Notes: generated by a model not told the origin, from the letters alone. Counted from the stretch's first letter, positions 22,567-34,924 are shown. The stretch: DNA of 64,000 nt from Atrina japonica (GCA_030159075.1 BROG01000299.1:259501-323500), one strand, 5' to 3'. Numbers and translations: made by a program.

Positions 22567-24384
22567 ACTTTGACCGTTAGCATCATTACTGCACATGAAC
22601 ACATTTCTTTAATCACAGATATCATTAAACAACTGGTTGATAGATTTTGAAAAATAGTTATAGTTTTTGAGATACATACTAATGTAAAACCATTAACTGG
22701 TTACCCTTCTATTAACAATATAATGATACAGAACTTGAAATTAAACCTGGAAGTAAAATTTTTTCGTCCCTCTGCCATTGTCATTTTTCTCTCACAAATA
22801 TCCAAAAATATTTCTATAAATTCACAATAATATTGCCGTCCGTCCAGATTTCCAGGAACTTGGTTATGGTAAATTATTAATGTTTGTGTATGGAATGAAA
22901 AAGAATTTTTTTTTAAGTTTTCCTTATTCCTATGGCAGAGGCAGAATCTTAAGAATTCGGACATGTATTTTGTAGGTTTATAAATATCTGATGCATAGTC
23001 CTCAGTATTTATATGTAGGCATGTACATTGAATTAATTGCTTTCAGTAATGTTACAGAAAGCTTCTTGTGCCATAGTATGTCAGAATGACTGATTTATTT
23101 TGCTTCTTCTCTACAGAAATGTGTCACATGTGTATGACATTTTGGTTTTACATTTTCGTCAGAAAAAAATACCCCTATACACTCATCCCATATTTCTTTT
23201 TGTAAAAATCTTTGATCCACTCCCGACCTTCCAGTATATATGTATATAAGCCTTGAGCTTTAAAAAGGTGACAGTATATTTGATGTCTAAAAGGGATACT
23301 ACTGGTATTCAGAAATGTACCCAAGCCTGTAACCTTTGCGTCATTAGCAATGATTAAGGGGAAGAAACTCTTGAATATCTATTTCTATTGAGCATGTATA
23401 CCCTACATTCCAGATAAGTACTGATTTTCTAACAAACTGCGTGTATAGTTCTTTTTATTTGAAAGATTTAATAGGATATAAGATATTTTGTAAGCAAAAT
23501 GTTCCACTCAAACCTCTTGTGTGGTTTGGTATGAATTTAATCAATATTTTATGTAATTTTGCCCCTCAAAATGGACTCTGTCATCTAAAATAACTAGCCG
23601 TTATGCATTCTTCAACTATAAATAATTTTTTTTTTTTTTTTTTTTTTTGGAAAGTTCGAAATATGTGTTCAAAACATATTCATTTACGGTACCCCTTTCT
23701 AACATGTTATCTGTTTTTTTACAAGGCTATTACATGGTTTATATAAAGGGGTGGGGCTATGTCTGACAGGACAAAATCAGTACCCTAACATTAAACTGGA
23801 TGTGTATTTTATATTCTTCAGTATCATTAATTACCAGTACATTAATACTTGTAGATGTATATGTATGTATATATATATTCTTCATTTATGTGTGAAAGCA
23901 ATTTATACCATAATCTTCAACACTGAACAAGTCTTTTTTTTTTTATAAGTTTTTGTAAAGTATATATAACATATGTACATATTTTCATTTTATTCATTTT
24001 AAACAGCATATTATAAATAAAAAAAACTTGATCATGCTATGTTACTGAGTTACCTCCCTTCCCAAAAGGGGAAATCATTTTACTATTTTGATACAATTTC
24101 TATAATTTGAATATCAATTCATCATGATAATATTAAAATTTGTAACCAAAATAATGACTATGTGGATTAACTCTTTTATTATTTCTCCCTTTGTCACAGT
24201 TAAAAAAATATTTTGAAGTCATGTATCTAGTTATTATATATACGAAACAAATTTACCTTTGCACTGAAATTGACAAATATTATTACATGATGTAGCTATG
24301 CAATTAAATAAACACAAATTACTGATCATTCCAGTTATATTAATTTCCACATCACAAATATTTTGTGAAAGGGAGGTAATCATA
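22567..24384 (+). other. Probable 3' UTR and flank of the tetraspan gene
   Basis: No coding signal. A candidate polyadenylation signal AATAAA occurs near 24016, and T-runs occur at about 23627-23648. The true transcript end cannot be set. Confidence 0.45.
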
Positions 24385-24476
24385 TTAACATGTTCACCCC
24401 TAAAGACACATTTGGCCTGTTCTTAGTCATTGATTTACAGAAGAGTCCATTGTTTTTCAGGGGTTGATGAGTTTAA
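24385..24476. mobile_element. TTAA-ended mini-MITE, group 1
   Basis: Inverse orientation copy: TTCACCCCTAAAGACACATT at the left, core ACAGAAGAGTCCATTG, and AGGGGTTGATGAGTTTAA at the right. Confidence 0.72.
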
Positions 24477-24524
24477 GTTAGCTTTACTACAATGCTCATT
24501 CTGTGCTTATCATTTTTTTTGAAA

Positions 24525-24978
24525 TACAGTAGAACTTCAATGAGTCGAATTTCTAACTACTGACAAAGTTGCGAATAATTTTGTTATTTAATGCTACTTA
24601 AAAACATTTTATAATTCAAATTTTTATGAGTCGATTTTCTTGATGTTTCAAATAAATTTTTGGGCCCATTTCTATAAAAACAACGGAAATTCCTAATATA
24701 ATTCTGAGTCAAAATTTACATGTGTAATTAATTCTTCTCATTCTCATAAAAACTCAATGTTTTAATTCCACGAAAATTAAGTTAAATTGAGCACCAATTA
24801 TTAATTTTAATGACCTTTTATGTCATAAATGTTTCGAAGCAGTCATATATACCTTATGGAACTTCTGAAACTAAAAATCGTATGATTCTCGGTTACTATC
24901 CATGAATCGAAGTCCCGATGTTTCGACCTTTTCTAAGCGGTCCCTTGAACTTTGACTCAACAAAGTTCTACTGTATAA
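24525..24978. mobile_element. MITE with ATACAGTAGAACTT ends
   Basis: About 450 bp with terminal inverted repeats ATACAGTAGAACTTCAATGA and the complement of AAGTTCTACTGTAT. The TA-CAGT ends resemble Tc1/mariner-type non-autonomous elements. Interior words GAGTCGAATTTCT and TTTTGGGCCCATTT recur in a truncated copy at 41922-42140. No transposase is present. Confidence 0.75.
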
Positions 24979-25934
24979 GGTTTTTATTTCATATATTTTG
25001 CATAGTGTATATTGATCACATGAATATACAAAGAGGACTAGTCGATATTTTTTTTTATATTGGCCGTTATGAAGGCTAGCTCTGTCGGTAACCAATGAAG
25101 CCTTTGGCTGATTTTTTCCCTCTGATTTGATTGGCTATAAAAAATGTTGGCTACAAACTACAAAGAAAATCTTCCCAAGCTAATTCTACCATTACCCATA
25201 AAATAAAATCTCTGTTCAAAATTCAGCAAATCATTTTAGAACAAAGAATACTACACAATTTTGAATTTCATTTTTTTTTAAAATGTGTTATTCCTACACA
25301 GAGATGGCACATTTTATTATTTTTAACTCATTGTTGGATGGGTCAGAATGTGGAAAGGGGAATAACTCAACATCAGACTGTGTTACAGACATATGATTTG
25401 TAATGATGTAATGAAATTTCAACATGTTTTTTTTTATTTTGTTGATATAGTTAAACAATGAAAACAAAATTACAATTAAATTTTCTGATTCTCCAAAAGT
25501 TATAAATTTGTCTGCAAATATTCCAGAATAGAAAATAAATAGTATATTTTTATAATTTGTTAAATTATCTATCCAGATAGCAAATGTTTGTCAAGGTTAA
25601 ATTTTCCTGTCCACTCAGAAATATAGTTCGTTTTTTTTATACAAAAATTTTGTAAATAAAGATTATTAATATTCATTTTTTGTATACAGTAAAAATATGT
25701 AAACAAGTAGAAAAATAAAAAATTTAAAAAAAATCTAAAATTTCAATGTTATTGTTATGTTCACAAGTATTCTTTTTTATCAAATGAAATTTAATGAGAG
25801 AGGATGTCAGAGACCCTTGTTAAGGTAGGTGTGGCATATAAGAGAAGCCACACTACACTGGCATGATGGCATCTTCCCATTAAAAACATGTAGGCCAAAA
25901 CATACGGCACTCAACTTACAGAAAAGTTTATGGT
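24979..25934. other. Intergenic, no gene seen
   Basis: AT-rich. The open frames at 25131-25403 and 25829-26062 show no family resemblance, and the latter runs into a MITE. Confidence 0.4.
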
Positions 25935-26130
25935 ATAGTCTTCTGGTCGGGACCAGTAACCAGCTAGAACCAGTAGCCGGCTATAATGTGATTTCGTCTT
26001 TATTATGTACCACGCAAATATTTTTTTTCTTCTGTTTGAGAAAAATGTCCAACGTCTCATAATATCACAAAATTTTGTTCTATTTAGCTGAAATCATGTA
26101 ATAGCCAGCTACTGGTCTCTGATCAACAGT
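25935..26130. mobile_element. MITE with CTGGTC-type palindromic ends, eroded copy
   Basis: Shares ATTATGTACCACGCAAATAT and GAGAAAAATGTCCA with the complete copy at 34715-34924. The ends contain repeated ACCAGT/ACTGGTC words. Confidence 0.6.
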
Positions 26131-26206
26131 GGAAGCTAGGGCATTTAACTCGCAAGCGGAAGGTTCAAGGCTTGATTCCATGTTCCAGATGATACTTAAG
26201 ACATTT
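26131..26206 (+). mobile_element. Family B SINE, head fragment
   Basis: AACTCGCAAGCGGAAGGTTC and GGCTTGATTCC match the anticodon-arm and B-box region of the family B SINE at 8439. The body is missing, cut by the adjoining MITE. Confidence 0.55.
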
Positions 26207-26571
26207 AAAGGGGCACTAGCTGTATTGACCCCAAAAAAATTTTTCATTTTTTTTACTACTTAGATAGATGTAAAATAACAAATAAGAGATATACACAGGC
26301 ATAAAAATTCTTACACTGGTATTCCTATATATTTTGTGAAAATAAGGTCACTTCCAGTGTAGTATGCATATATAAATAGTAAAATGGAATTAATTATTTG
26401 CAAACGAATAATTGCCAAAATGGGTTGCTGATGCAATTTTCAAAAAATATGTAGGAATTCAAGAATTTTCATGCTGTGTATATCTCTTTTTTTGTTATTG
26501 TACCTTAATCTGTGTAGTAAGAAAAAAAAAGAAAAATTTGGGGTAAAACCAGAGCTAATATGCCCCTTTAC
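26207..26571. mobile_element. MITE with TAAAGGGGCA long inverted repeats, complete copy
   Basis: Ends TAAAGGGGCACTAGCTG and the complement AGCTAATATGCCCCTTTA. The inverted arms extend more than 100 bp each, including TTTACTACTTAGATAG against GTGTAGTAAGAAAA-type sequence and paired ATAACAAATAAGAGATATAC and GTATATCTCTTTTTTTGTTA. No open frame. Partial relatives lie at 6545, 7490, 27300 and 60150. Confidence 0.8.
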
Positions 26572-28110
26572 AAAGTGTGTATTGAAATGAAAAATGACTG
26601 GTCCTATGCGATGTGTTTGGCACAGGAAGTAAAAGTCACAGTTCGTTTGTGTGAGACTTAATATAGAGGCCCCGCGGGACTTTGAAGATCCCTCACTGCA
26701 AGACCAGTGTATCAGTCAAAATTTGTGAGATTTCATCTTAAGTTGCTACAAATAGGGGTCCAATGTAAATGAAAATTTGTAGGCAATTTGTATAACGACC
26801 ATGAAAATTTACTGAGCAATTGTAATCTCTCACTTAGAGATGAAACAAATGTTTGTAAATTCGCAAATGAATACTGTATACCTGCAAATTTTCACCCCTG
26901 GTTATTTTCGCCCTTGTACAACAGAAAACATATTCACCCCGTCTTTAATTCACCTTGATTTTATGTACGTCCATGCTTCAGTTATTAAGCTAGAAAATTT
27001 TGTATTTTATTTTAATTTCGCCCTCTCATTTAAGAACGAAAATGGCGAAAATTAAACAGCAGTGAAAATTTACATGTACATGTATACGGTTGTAAACAGC
27101 AAATATTCAAACATGAAATCAACTTTCAAATATTTGGTCACATATCTAGTGTCAGTAAATTACACATTGTAACATCATTTTGCCATCACTAATTGACATG
27201 AATAGCAAAATTTGGGAAAATTTTCTCTTTAAATGTACTCCTTTATGGTTAAGTAGTGAATACAAAGTTTTGTTTTCTTGTGATCTTATGTTTTGATACT
27301 TATAGGGGCATTAGCTGTGTTTACCAAAAAAAAAAAAAAAATAACAATTTGATTTTTTTCTACTTTTACTACTTGACAAACATACAAATGAGAAAAAAGG
27401 GGAAGTTGTATTTTCCTGTTTTGATTATCTTAGTAGTATTTTCATTAAATTTGTTGAAATATGCATAAAGCAAATGACTGAGGATGCTAGCTGGCGACAA
27501 GAAATTTCACACAATAATTTGCAACACTCTAGAAAGGTAAGAATATTATTACTACTCTATGCCTGGAAAACTTCGTGTCTGTGTAATATTTGCCACTTTC
27601 GCCCTTAGATGTCCAGGGCGAATTTAAAATGAGAGCGACATTATCAAGTTAAATAATTGAAGCACAGACTTACTTGCCGTCCGTAAGGCTATGGTGATTT
27701 AGGGCAAATTAAAGATGGGGTGAATATGTTTTCTTTCATAAAAGGGCAAATATATATATATATATATATATTTATATTAATAATAATCAGAGCAGAAATT
27801 ATCCAGGTATAGAGTATATGGCAACTTATCATCGAGAGTTTTAGTTTTTGATACTGTCTGACCTGACTGATTGTACTGTTTCTGTCAAGATGGCAGTTGA
27901 ACAACTTTACATTTTGGTTTTATGGGTTGACTGTTGTTTTACACCCTGCCATGTATTTTTCATTAACAAGGAGACTTCACCAAGGCAGGAAACATTAAGT
28001 CATCACCCCCAGAAAACAATGGACTCTTCTGTAAGTCAATGACTTAGACTAGTCAAATTGTGTTGTTAGGGGTAAATGCATTAGCATTTAAAAATATTTC
28101 TTTTCAGACA
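26572..28110. other. Repeat-rich intergenic stretch
   Basis: Contains two TTTTCGCCC-rich elements (26872-27085 plus, 27555-27760 inverse) and a left arm of the GGGGCATTAGCTG MITE (about 27302-27410). It also holds a short AT run near 27750 and a group 1 mini-MITE (27999-28082). No gene. Confidence 0.55.
27999..28082. mobile_element. TTAA-type mini-MITE, group 1, worn ends
   Basis: Core AACAATGGACTCTTCTGTAA and GACTTAGACTAGTCAAAT with TTAGGGGTAAATGCATT at the right. The end sequences have drifted. Confidence 0.65.
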
Positions 28111-28119
28111 TAAAAGAAC

Positions 28120-29060
28120 GAACACTAACTCTTGTCATGTAAGTACAATCACTTGTAATATAAGTAAAACATGTGTCATTACGTACAAACACTTGTTATG
28201 TTAGTACAGACACTGGTCATGTAAGCATAAACACTTGTCATTTAAGAACAAACACTTACATGTGAGTACAAATACTTGTCATGTAAGTACAAACACTTGT
28301 CATGTGAGTATAAGTACTTGTCATGTAAGTCAAATTACTTGTCATGTAATTGCAAATATTTCTCAATTAAGAAAAACACTTGACATGTAAGTAAAACACT
28401 TGTCATGTGAGTATAAATACCTGTCAACTAAGTATAAATATTTTTGATGTAAGTGCAAACACTTGTCATGTAAGTACAAACATTTGTCATGTATGAACAA
28501 GCACTAACGCTTGTTTTGTATGAACAAACACTATCACTTGTCATATAAGTATAAAATTTTGTCATGAAAATAAAATGATTATGTAAGTACAAACACTTGT
28601 CATGTAAGCACAAACACTTGTCAGGTAAGTATAAATACTTTTCATGTAAGTACAAACACTTGACATGTGAGTAAAACACTTGACATGAAAGTACAAACAC
28701 TTGTCATGTAAGTATAAGTACTTTTCAAGTAAGTACAAACACTTGACCTGTGAGTATAAATACTTGTCATCTAAGTAAAACACTTGTCATGTGAGTATAA
28801 ATACTTGCCATGTAAGTAAAAATAATTGTCATGTAATTGCAAACACCTGTCAATTAAGTAAAACACTTGACATGTAAGTAAAACACTTGTCATGTGAGTA
28901 TAAATACTTGTCATGTAAGTATAAATATTTTTCATATAAGTGCAAACACTTGTCATGTAAGTACAAACACTTGTCAAGTATAAACAAACACTAACACTTG
29001 TCTTGTATGAACAAACTCTAACACTTGTCATATAAGTATAAACTTTTGTCATGAAAATAA
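28120..29060 (+). repeat. 21-bp minisatellite, about 45 units
   Basis: A tandem unit CTTGTCATGTAAGTACAAACA with frequent one- or two-base changes and occasional indels. Because the period is a multiple of three, the minus strand stays open for long stretches, giving repeats of the type CLYLHDK/TSVCTYM. I regard these as artefacts: the frame breaks wherever indels occur, and overlapping frames are all open. Confidence 0.93.
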
Positions 29061-29350
29061 AACATGTGACATGAGATATAACGTCCAAAGCTACCAACTT
29101 AGTTCTAATTATACTGTCTGAAGCACACCAAAAATTCAATGTCAAAAGACGTTTCATCATTAAAAAAAAGCCTAATTCAAAGGTTTGGTTGCAATCCCCG
29201 TAACTTCCTCTAAATTTGCCAATGTTTGCGTACAGTCAATTGTCTATATCTGATTTAAGCTGTCGTTTGCTTATATAGCGGAGCCTCGCTATAATACGAC
29301 CACCTGAAGAATTGTGACTCAAACTGGTCTCTTCTGCGAGGTAGTCTCTT

Positions 29351-29500
29351 CATTTATCAACCCTTCTGATCACATTTAGAGTCCCCCATAATCAATAGAT
29401 AGTGTGTTCCACTGTCATAATTCAGGGGTGTTCCATTTAATATTTTTATCGTTCTTTTAAAATGGGTGAGTCCAAATGTGACTACAGGGGTAAATGAGTT
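29351..29500. mobile_element. Mini-MITE, group 3 (longer relative)
   Basis: TTATCAACCCTTCTGATCAC at the left and ACTACAGGGGTAAATGAGTT at the right, with internal AAATGGGTGAGTCCAAATGT. It shares end words with groups 1 and 2 but is about 150 bp long. Other copies are at 41406-41593 and 43440-43653. Confidence 0.65.
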
Positions 29501-29563
29501 GAGGGTGTAGACATAATTTATCCGTCATTACCAAAGAGAACTGCTCGTCAGGTGCGGTTGCAC

Positions 29564-29566
<3 letters not shown>

Positions 29567-29628
<62 letters not shown>

Positions 29629-29684
29629 GAGACAGACACACACACACAACACACACAGACACACACACACACAAACACACACAA
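29567..29684. repeat. (TA)n(CA)n microsatellite
   Basis: A perfect TA run (29567-29618) followed by an imperfect CA run. Confidence 0.96.
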
Positions 29685-29904
29685 ATAAAGTAAACAATTG
29701 CAGAATCCGTAATATATTTTCGCAGCCTTTGAAATTCGCCGTTTTATTTCCGTTTGGGGAGTTCGCGAAATTTAAAGGAGCGCGAAAATTAAGGGATTGA
29801 CAGTACTCATCCTACAGAAGCATGTGAACCCCACCATTGTATATTAATTACAAGTTGAAAAAGTAGAGTATTTTTTAATGCAAACACATCGTGAATGCCT
29901 CTTT

Positions 29905-30155
29905 ATGCTGATTTTGTGAGAAAGTTTGTCAGTTGCCTTACTGAAGTCCGGTGATCTCTACCAGGGTAAAATAAAGTTAATGTGACCTAAACCGGGTTTG
30001 GTTCTTCACCGTCTGACGGTAAATTTGTTGGGCGCGACGTAAACCACGAATTAACAAACACAACTACATGTATATAGATAGCCAGTTGACCGGGTTCTCT
30101 CCACCACTTTATAACTGTAAAATTGCTGAGCGTGGAGTAAAACAAAAAGTAAGCA
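29905..30155 (+). mobile_element. SINE family C, body and tail fragment
   Basis: Shares GATTTTGTGAGAAAGTTTG, CAGTTGCCTTACTGAAG and GGTGATCTCTACCAGGGTA with the copy at 59592, and ends in a GAGTGTGGCGTAAAA-like tail (here GAGCGTGGAGTAAAACAAAA). The tRNA-like head is missing. Confidence 0.5.
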
Positions 30156-30174
30156 AATATTCAACGCGTTATAT

Positions 30175-30390
30175 CCAGGAGCGGATCTAGGAATTTTCAA
30201 AGAGGGGGTGTAACATTTTTTTTTCTTTACAATGAAATGCTGAGAAAACGCAAGCAAAGGAAAATTTATTTATCGATATGTAGGGCAAACACTTCAGACA
30301 GAAACTGAAATAAAACAAAGCATAGTCAAGAGCCATAAGATTCAAAGTATACAAAGTCAGGATGGATGTATTATTTCAAGTTAGAGGAAA

Positions 30391-30470
<80 letters not shown>

Positions 30471-30652
30471 AGAATATTTTGGCAATTTGGTTTTTTTTAA
30501 TTTCACAACTTTTTATGAAAAAATTTATATGCTTTAAACCTTTTTAGGTCAAATTTTGGGCTTTTGAGTTGATCTTACTGTACATACATCTATAGTCTTG
30601 CGTCGAAAGAGGGGACGTACGCCCTTTACACCCCTTTTGAATCCGCCACTGA
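30175..30652. mobile_element. MITE with GGAGCGGATCTAGG ends, holding an AT tract
   Basis: The left end CCAGGAGCGGATCTAGGAAT pairs with the right end TTTTGAATCCGCCACTG, followed by inverted GAGGGGGTGTAA and TTACACCCC. The CAGTGGCGGATCC style of terminus is common in hAT-like non-autonomous elements. A perfect AT run (30393-30466) sits inside. No open frame. Confidence 0.7.
30393..30466. repeat. (AT)n microsatellite
   Basis: A perfect AT run of 37 units. Confidence 0.97.
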
Positions 30653-30886
30653 TATCATGTTAATTATTAGCATTATGAACTATGCGTGTTCTCTCTATAA
30701 ACCTAGCGGCTACTCTCTCTCTCTCTGTGACATTGGTTTAGTTACCGGTTGGTTGTTACTAAGATGTAAACATTACTGGCAATACACTCGAAGGGAGGCA
30801 ACTCGAGAACATGCCAATACACGTTTGCAGTAGAGAAGAAATTTATACGGGTATATATGTAGTCTGTTTAGTTTATATCAACCATC

Positions 30887-31045
30887 ATGGGTGTGTTGAT
30901 AACATGTTATCACATTGTGGTGTTTGCAATTGATTTCGCATCAGTAGCTTACGATGTAGCTTATATAGTGATCCAACCCGAAGAGACAACGTTCAATTAC
31001 CGAGGATATGGCGGAAAATTCAAGTATTTGACATTTTGGACTATA
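30887..31045 (+). CDS. AIG1: AIG1/ADTRP-like hydrolase, alternative first coding exon 1a
   Basis: A 53-codon exon from ATG to donor ATA|GTAAGT, phase 0. It encodes the N-terminal membrane span (residues 5-27), a short loop with [11 protein letters not shown], and KFKYLTFW. Thr49 aligns with the catalytic Thr43 of human AIG1. Spliced to shared exons 2-6 it gives 238 aa, the usual length for the family. AIG1 and ADTRP are multi-span membrane hydrolases that cleave fatty-acid esters of hydroxy fatty acids, using a Thr and a His. Exon 1a lies 6.7 kb upstream of 1b and 10.7 kb upstream of exon 2, so it needs its own promoter. AIG1 versus ADTRP orthology is not settled. Confidence 0.86.
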
Positions 31046-31099
31046 GTAAGTAGACGTATATATATACACAGCCGCTTGTACATATGAGAACTATGTATA

Positions 31100-31101
<2 letters not shown>

Positions 31102-31196
<95 letters not shown>
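31102..31196. repeat. (AT)n microsatellite
   Basis: A perfect AT run of about 47 units, starting 57 bp after the exon 1a donor. Confidence 0.97.
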
Positions 31197-31198
<2 letters not shown>

Positions 31199-31397
31199 TG
31201 ATTGTCCATAGGTTTGTTGTTTAACTTCTATTAAGGCAGTTTCCTAATAACAAACGTTGCAGAATACGTTCAATCAGATCCCGGGCTATTTTCAAAAATT
31301 CGATTTCCTAATGGAGTGTACCTATAGTTCTTATGAGGTATATTGCATTTTTATACACAGTTGAGTGGATATGAAAGCCGTCTTTTGATCTCGTATA

Positions 31398-31471
<74 letters not shown>

Positions 31472-31893
31472 TATTCATGATTGTCCATAGGTTTGTTGTT
31501 TAACTTCTATTAAGGCAGTTTCCTAATAACAAACGTTGCAGAATACGTTCAATCAGATCCCGGGCTATTTTCAAAAATTCGATTTCCTAATGGAGTGTAC
31601 CTATAGTTCTTATGAGGTATATTGCATTTTTATACACAGTTGAGTGGATATGAGAGCCGTCTTTTGATCTCGTATACCTATATATATCATGATTGTCCAT
31701 AGGTTTGTTGTTTAACTTCTATTAAGGCAGTTTCCTAATAACAAATGTTGCAGAATACGTTCAATCAGATCCCGGGCTATTTTCAAAAATTCGATTTCCT
31801 AATGAAGTGTACCTATAGTTCTTATGAGGTATATTGCATTTTTATACACAGTTGAGTGGATATGAGAGCCGTCTTTTGATCTCGTATACCTAT
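31197..31893 (+). repeat. Three direct copies of a 205-bp unit separated by AT tracts
   Basis: Units at 31197-31402, 31476-31680 and 31688-31893, each starting CATGATTGTCCATAGGTTTG and ending TGATCTCGTATACCTAT. AT runs of 93, about 70 and about 8 bp precede them. Only about four bases differ across all three copies (for example AACGTTGC to AATGTTGC in copy 3 and ATGAAAGC to ATGAGAGC in copies 2 and 3). The amplification is very recent. Confidence 0.95.
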
Positions 31894-32824
31894 CACATTT
31901 ATAAAGAATATCACGAATATCTTAAAGTGTTTAGAAGTTGATGAAGTGGAAAAGGAATTTGTATGTTAAGTTGACACGCGTAATATTTTGACAAATGTCC
32001 GTAGCTCTTCAGGCCTGTCACATCATTTTACAGCCTAGTTGTTGTCCCGGATAAGCGATGGAATTTATTTAATGTATACCGTACCAGTTTATGTACTTTT
32101 TACGGAGGCTACTCATTTCTAACTCGGGTTCAGTAATACATTGTCGGCCGTGGTCATTAATGGCACCGGGAAGATAAAACCCGGTTAAAATGTAAACAGC
32201 CGACGAGGGACGAAATCGGCCGTCCGCAAGTACACTGACCTTCAGGGTGATACTAAATGAAGAACTCTAAAGAACTAGATTTTGGGGTAGTTTAGTGGGT
32301 AACATTAAGTTGTATTTACTAACAATCAATTAATTCAATACATACAAACCTACATATATTAATTGTATGGACAAAAACCTTGAATTTTATAGATTTATAA
32401 TAAAAATAGTACGTAGTAACGCTAGTTCTAGACGGCACTTTCCCTTTGTGCTTTCTTTGCTTTGATCAATCTATTGTTCCAGAATTACTCTTATACTATT
32501 TATCTATTTATTAATTTCCGTTAAATAATTAAATAATTATTATCATTTTATACCGGCCGTTTTAACTTGTCATTTACGAGATTTACGATCAACTTGTCGT
32601 TTCAAAATGGCGTCTTCTACTGCGATTTTAGTGGATCGTAAAGAAAACATAAATCTCTTTAATTCGATTAACATTAATCCCGTAAAATATGTAATATTTG
32701 AATTGCCTGCGTTCTAAAGATTACGATTCTGCTATTTTTACACATACATAATTTCCAATAGTGAAAATAAAGCTAAAGTTCTTCATTTAGGGTCGCCGGA
32801 CCTTTAGCATTAGTTTATACTCCC

Positions 32825-32960
32825 GTTTTGCACAGATCCTCCTCTCTGACTGACCTGTTTTTGAGAGATGTCGTATAGAGAAGGTTGATGCTCCAACAAT
32901 TCGACCATTGAGCGACCTTGGTGGTTGCAATGAAAGCCGCCATGTCAATACCGTTTGACG
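32825..32960 (-). mobile_element. Possible SINE head fragment
   Basis: The stretch TTGATGCTCCAACAATTCGA, ACCATTGAGCGACC resembles the gene-like word order GATGCTCCAACCATTTAGTC seen downstream of the family C SINE at 59592. Weak and eroded. Confidence 0.25.
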
Positions 32961-33959
32961 GCTTAATTTATTACTAATACTGTAATACGTGTCTAATGAG
33001 TTTCTCGGTTTCTACAGATTGCGATATTTACACCTGTTTATGTACAACGATTACCTGGGGAGACGTACGTGTGACGAACGCACCTTTTTGACTTTAGTTT
33101 CAGGGTATATGTGTACTATTTGCATGGAAATTTAGCATATGTGCTATTTTCACATCATGAAAAAGCTCGAGCCGTCAAAAGTTAGACAATCTGCGTATAG
33201 CCTAGGTGTTAAGAATATTTTAACCTCGTGGAAATAGGCCTAGCTCATGCTGCAAGTATAACACAATGGAGCACATCCACACAACCGCCGTGCACTCTTC
33301 TATTCATTTTCTTTCACATTTACACTTTTGTTTGATCTTTCTCCGGGATAAGTACTAAAGTACAGGTCTACCAAGGAAAACTGGCACACGTTTATAAACA
33401 CAACGAGTCTAAATCAAATCATAACAAGGGTGACAAGCTACATGTCGTCATAAAAGTAATAGTGATTCAGTATCGCATGTATCTGTACAACCTATTTTTG
33501 GAAAGTAGACCATTTGTTTTGGTTTTTGACTGAACCCGGATGTGCCACTTTACCTTGGTAGACCTATAGTTTATATATTGGGGGGGGGGTGGGGACATTA
33601 CATTATTTTCTGACTTACCACACCGAACGTCGGGGCATCTGTGGTTGGAACATCACATTTTTAAAAGGTCAACGGACATGACTTTTTTCCGTACATACTT
33701 TGTGTCTGATCCATACAACTAATTATAAAAAATTCCGAATGTCTAAAACCGCACCGGTCTCCTCGGTAAAAATCGGGAGATTGCGGAGCGCTTGATCTAT
33801 GATGCACACGACGCGGTTGTTACTCAGTAGTGCCAAATATTATCACAATACATAGCTTATCTATATACAGATATAATGCACAATGGTATATACTACAAGG
33901 TATTCGGATGAATGAATAAATTGGTGACTAGGTTCCTCAAGGAATGAAACATAACGACT

Positions 33960-34070
33960 GGATTATTCGGGTTAGTTTGTCCAGCGATATATAATCGGAT
34001 GTCTCTCACTTCTGGTCAGCGCAGTTTTGAGCCCCACACTAGGCTGATTTTGTAAGAAAAGATGTTATTT
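33960..34070 (+). mobile_element. SINE family C, head fragment
   Basis: Has TCTCACTTCTGGTCAGCGCA, GTTTTGAGCCCCAC and CTGATTTTGTAAGAAA, matching the head and start of the body of the copy at 59592. Confidence 0.5.
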
Positions 34071-34263
34071 AAGAGATTTCCTGACAAACAATTGCATTCC
34101 AGCTTTTTTTCAACAGATTTTGACCAAGAAAACATGGTCATTCTTTTCTTTGACCAAGTTTTGATGGCGGAAAATTTTGACGATGGTGTCAACACAGCTT
34201 TAGCTGTCTTTTCATAACCATTCAGTCCTGTTGCTTGTGCAACTGCTTACTTCCCGCGCGCGC

Positions 34264-34294
<31 letters not shown>
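34264..34294. repeat. (GT)n microsatellite
   Basis: A perfect GT run of about 15 units. Confidence 0.95.
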
Positions 34295-34297
<3 letters not shown>

Positions 34298-34714
34298 TAT
34301 ATTATACCCGGACACAAAGCAATGGAAATTCAAATCCGCTGAAGTGTTTGTAAGAAGGTTAACACTAGAATTCGGCGAGCGATTCAATTGTACATGCTAA
34401 ATATGTATACAAGCGGAAATGATAACTTTAGTGTGAAGAAGTAGCCTATAGTTGCTTGTGGTTGAACAAAGTCAATAAGAATGTTTGTTCTGTGGCGTAA
34501 GAAAATAAAAGGGGGGGGGGGGTAATATACACTGATTACATTTTTAAAAAGGCTTAAGTGTTAATAATATAAGAATTTTGTTTGTATGTAGAAAAGTGTG
34601 GGGAGGGACGCCCTCGTTCCTATACGCCTGTTGTCAGTCGGTAAGGCAGCGATTTCAAATCTGGACTATCCGTTGTGGATGGTAACTAAACACCCCTTTA
34701 TATACTGATTGCAT

Positions 34715-34924
34715 CTATACTGGTCGGGGACCAGTTGCCTGCTTTGGTGTCATTTCGCCTTATGTACCACGACAATATTTTTTCTTCTCTTTGAGAAAAA
34801 TGTCCATCATCTCATGATTGATTTAAAAAAAAAATTCTCACAACATCGAGCTCTACATACGGCCGAAATAATGCAATATCCGGCAACTGGTCCTAGCAGG
34901 TTACTTGGTCGCCGATCAGTATAG
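34715..34924. mobile_element. MITE with CTATACTGGTC ends
   Basis: About 210 bp. CTATACTGGTCGGGGACCAG at the left and GGTCGCCGATCAGTATAG at the right are imperfect inverted repeats. Internal inverted words ACCAGTTGCC and GGCAACTGGT extend the arms. A worn relative is at 25935-26130. Confidence 0.78.

Noticed and set aside
22701..22964. Minus-strand frame in the tetraspan 3' UTR
   Set aside because: No domain, and it lies in the expected UTR of the plus-strand gene.
28428..29160. Minus-strand repeat-protein genes
   Set aside because: Several overlapping frames are open at once only because the 21-bp period is divisible by three. Indels break each frame and no conserved start or domain exists.
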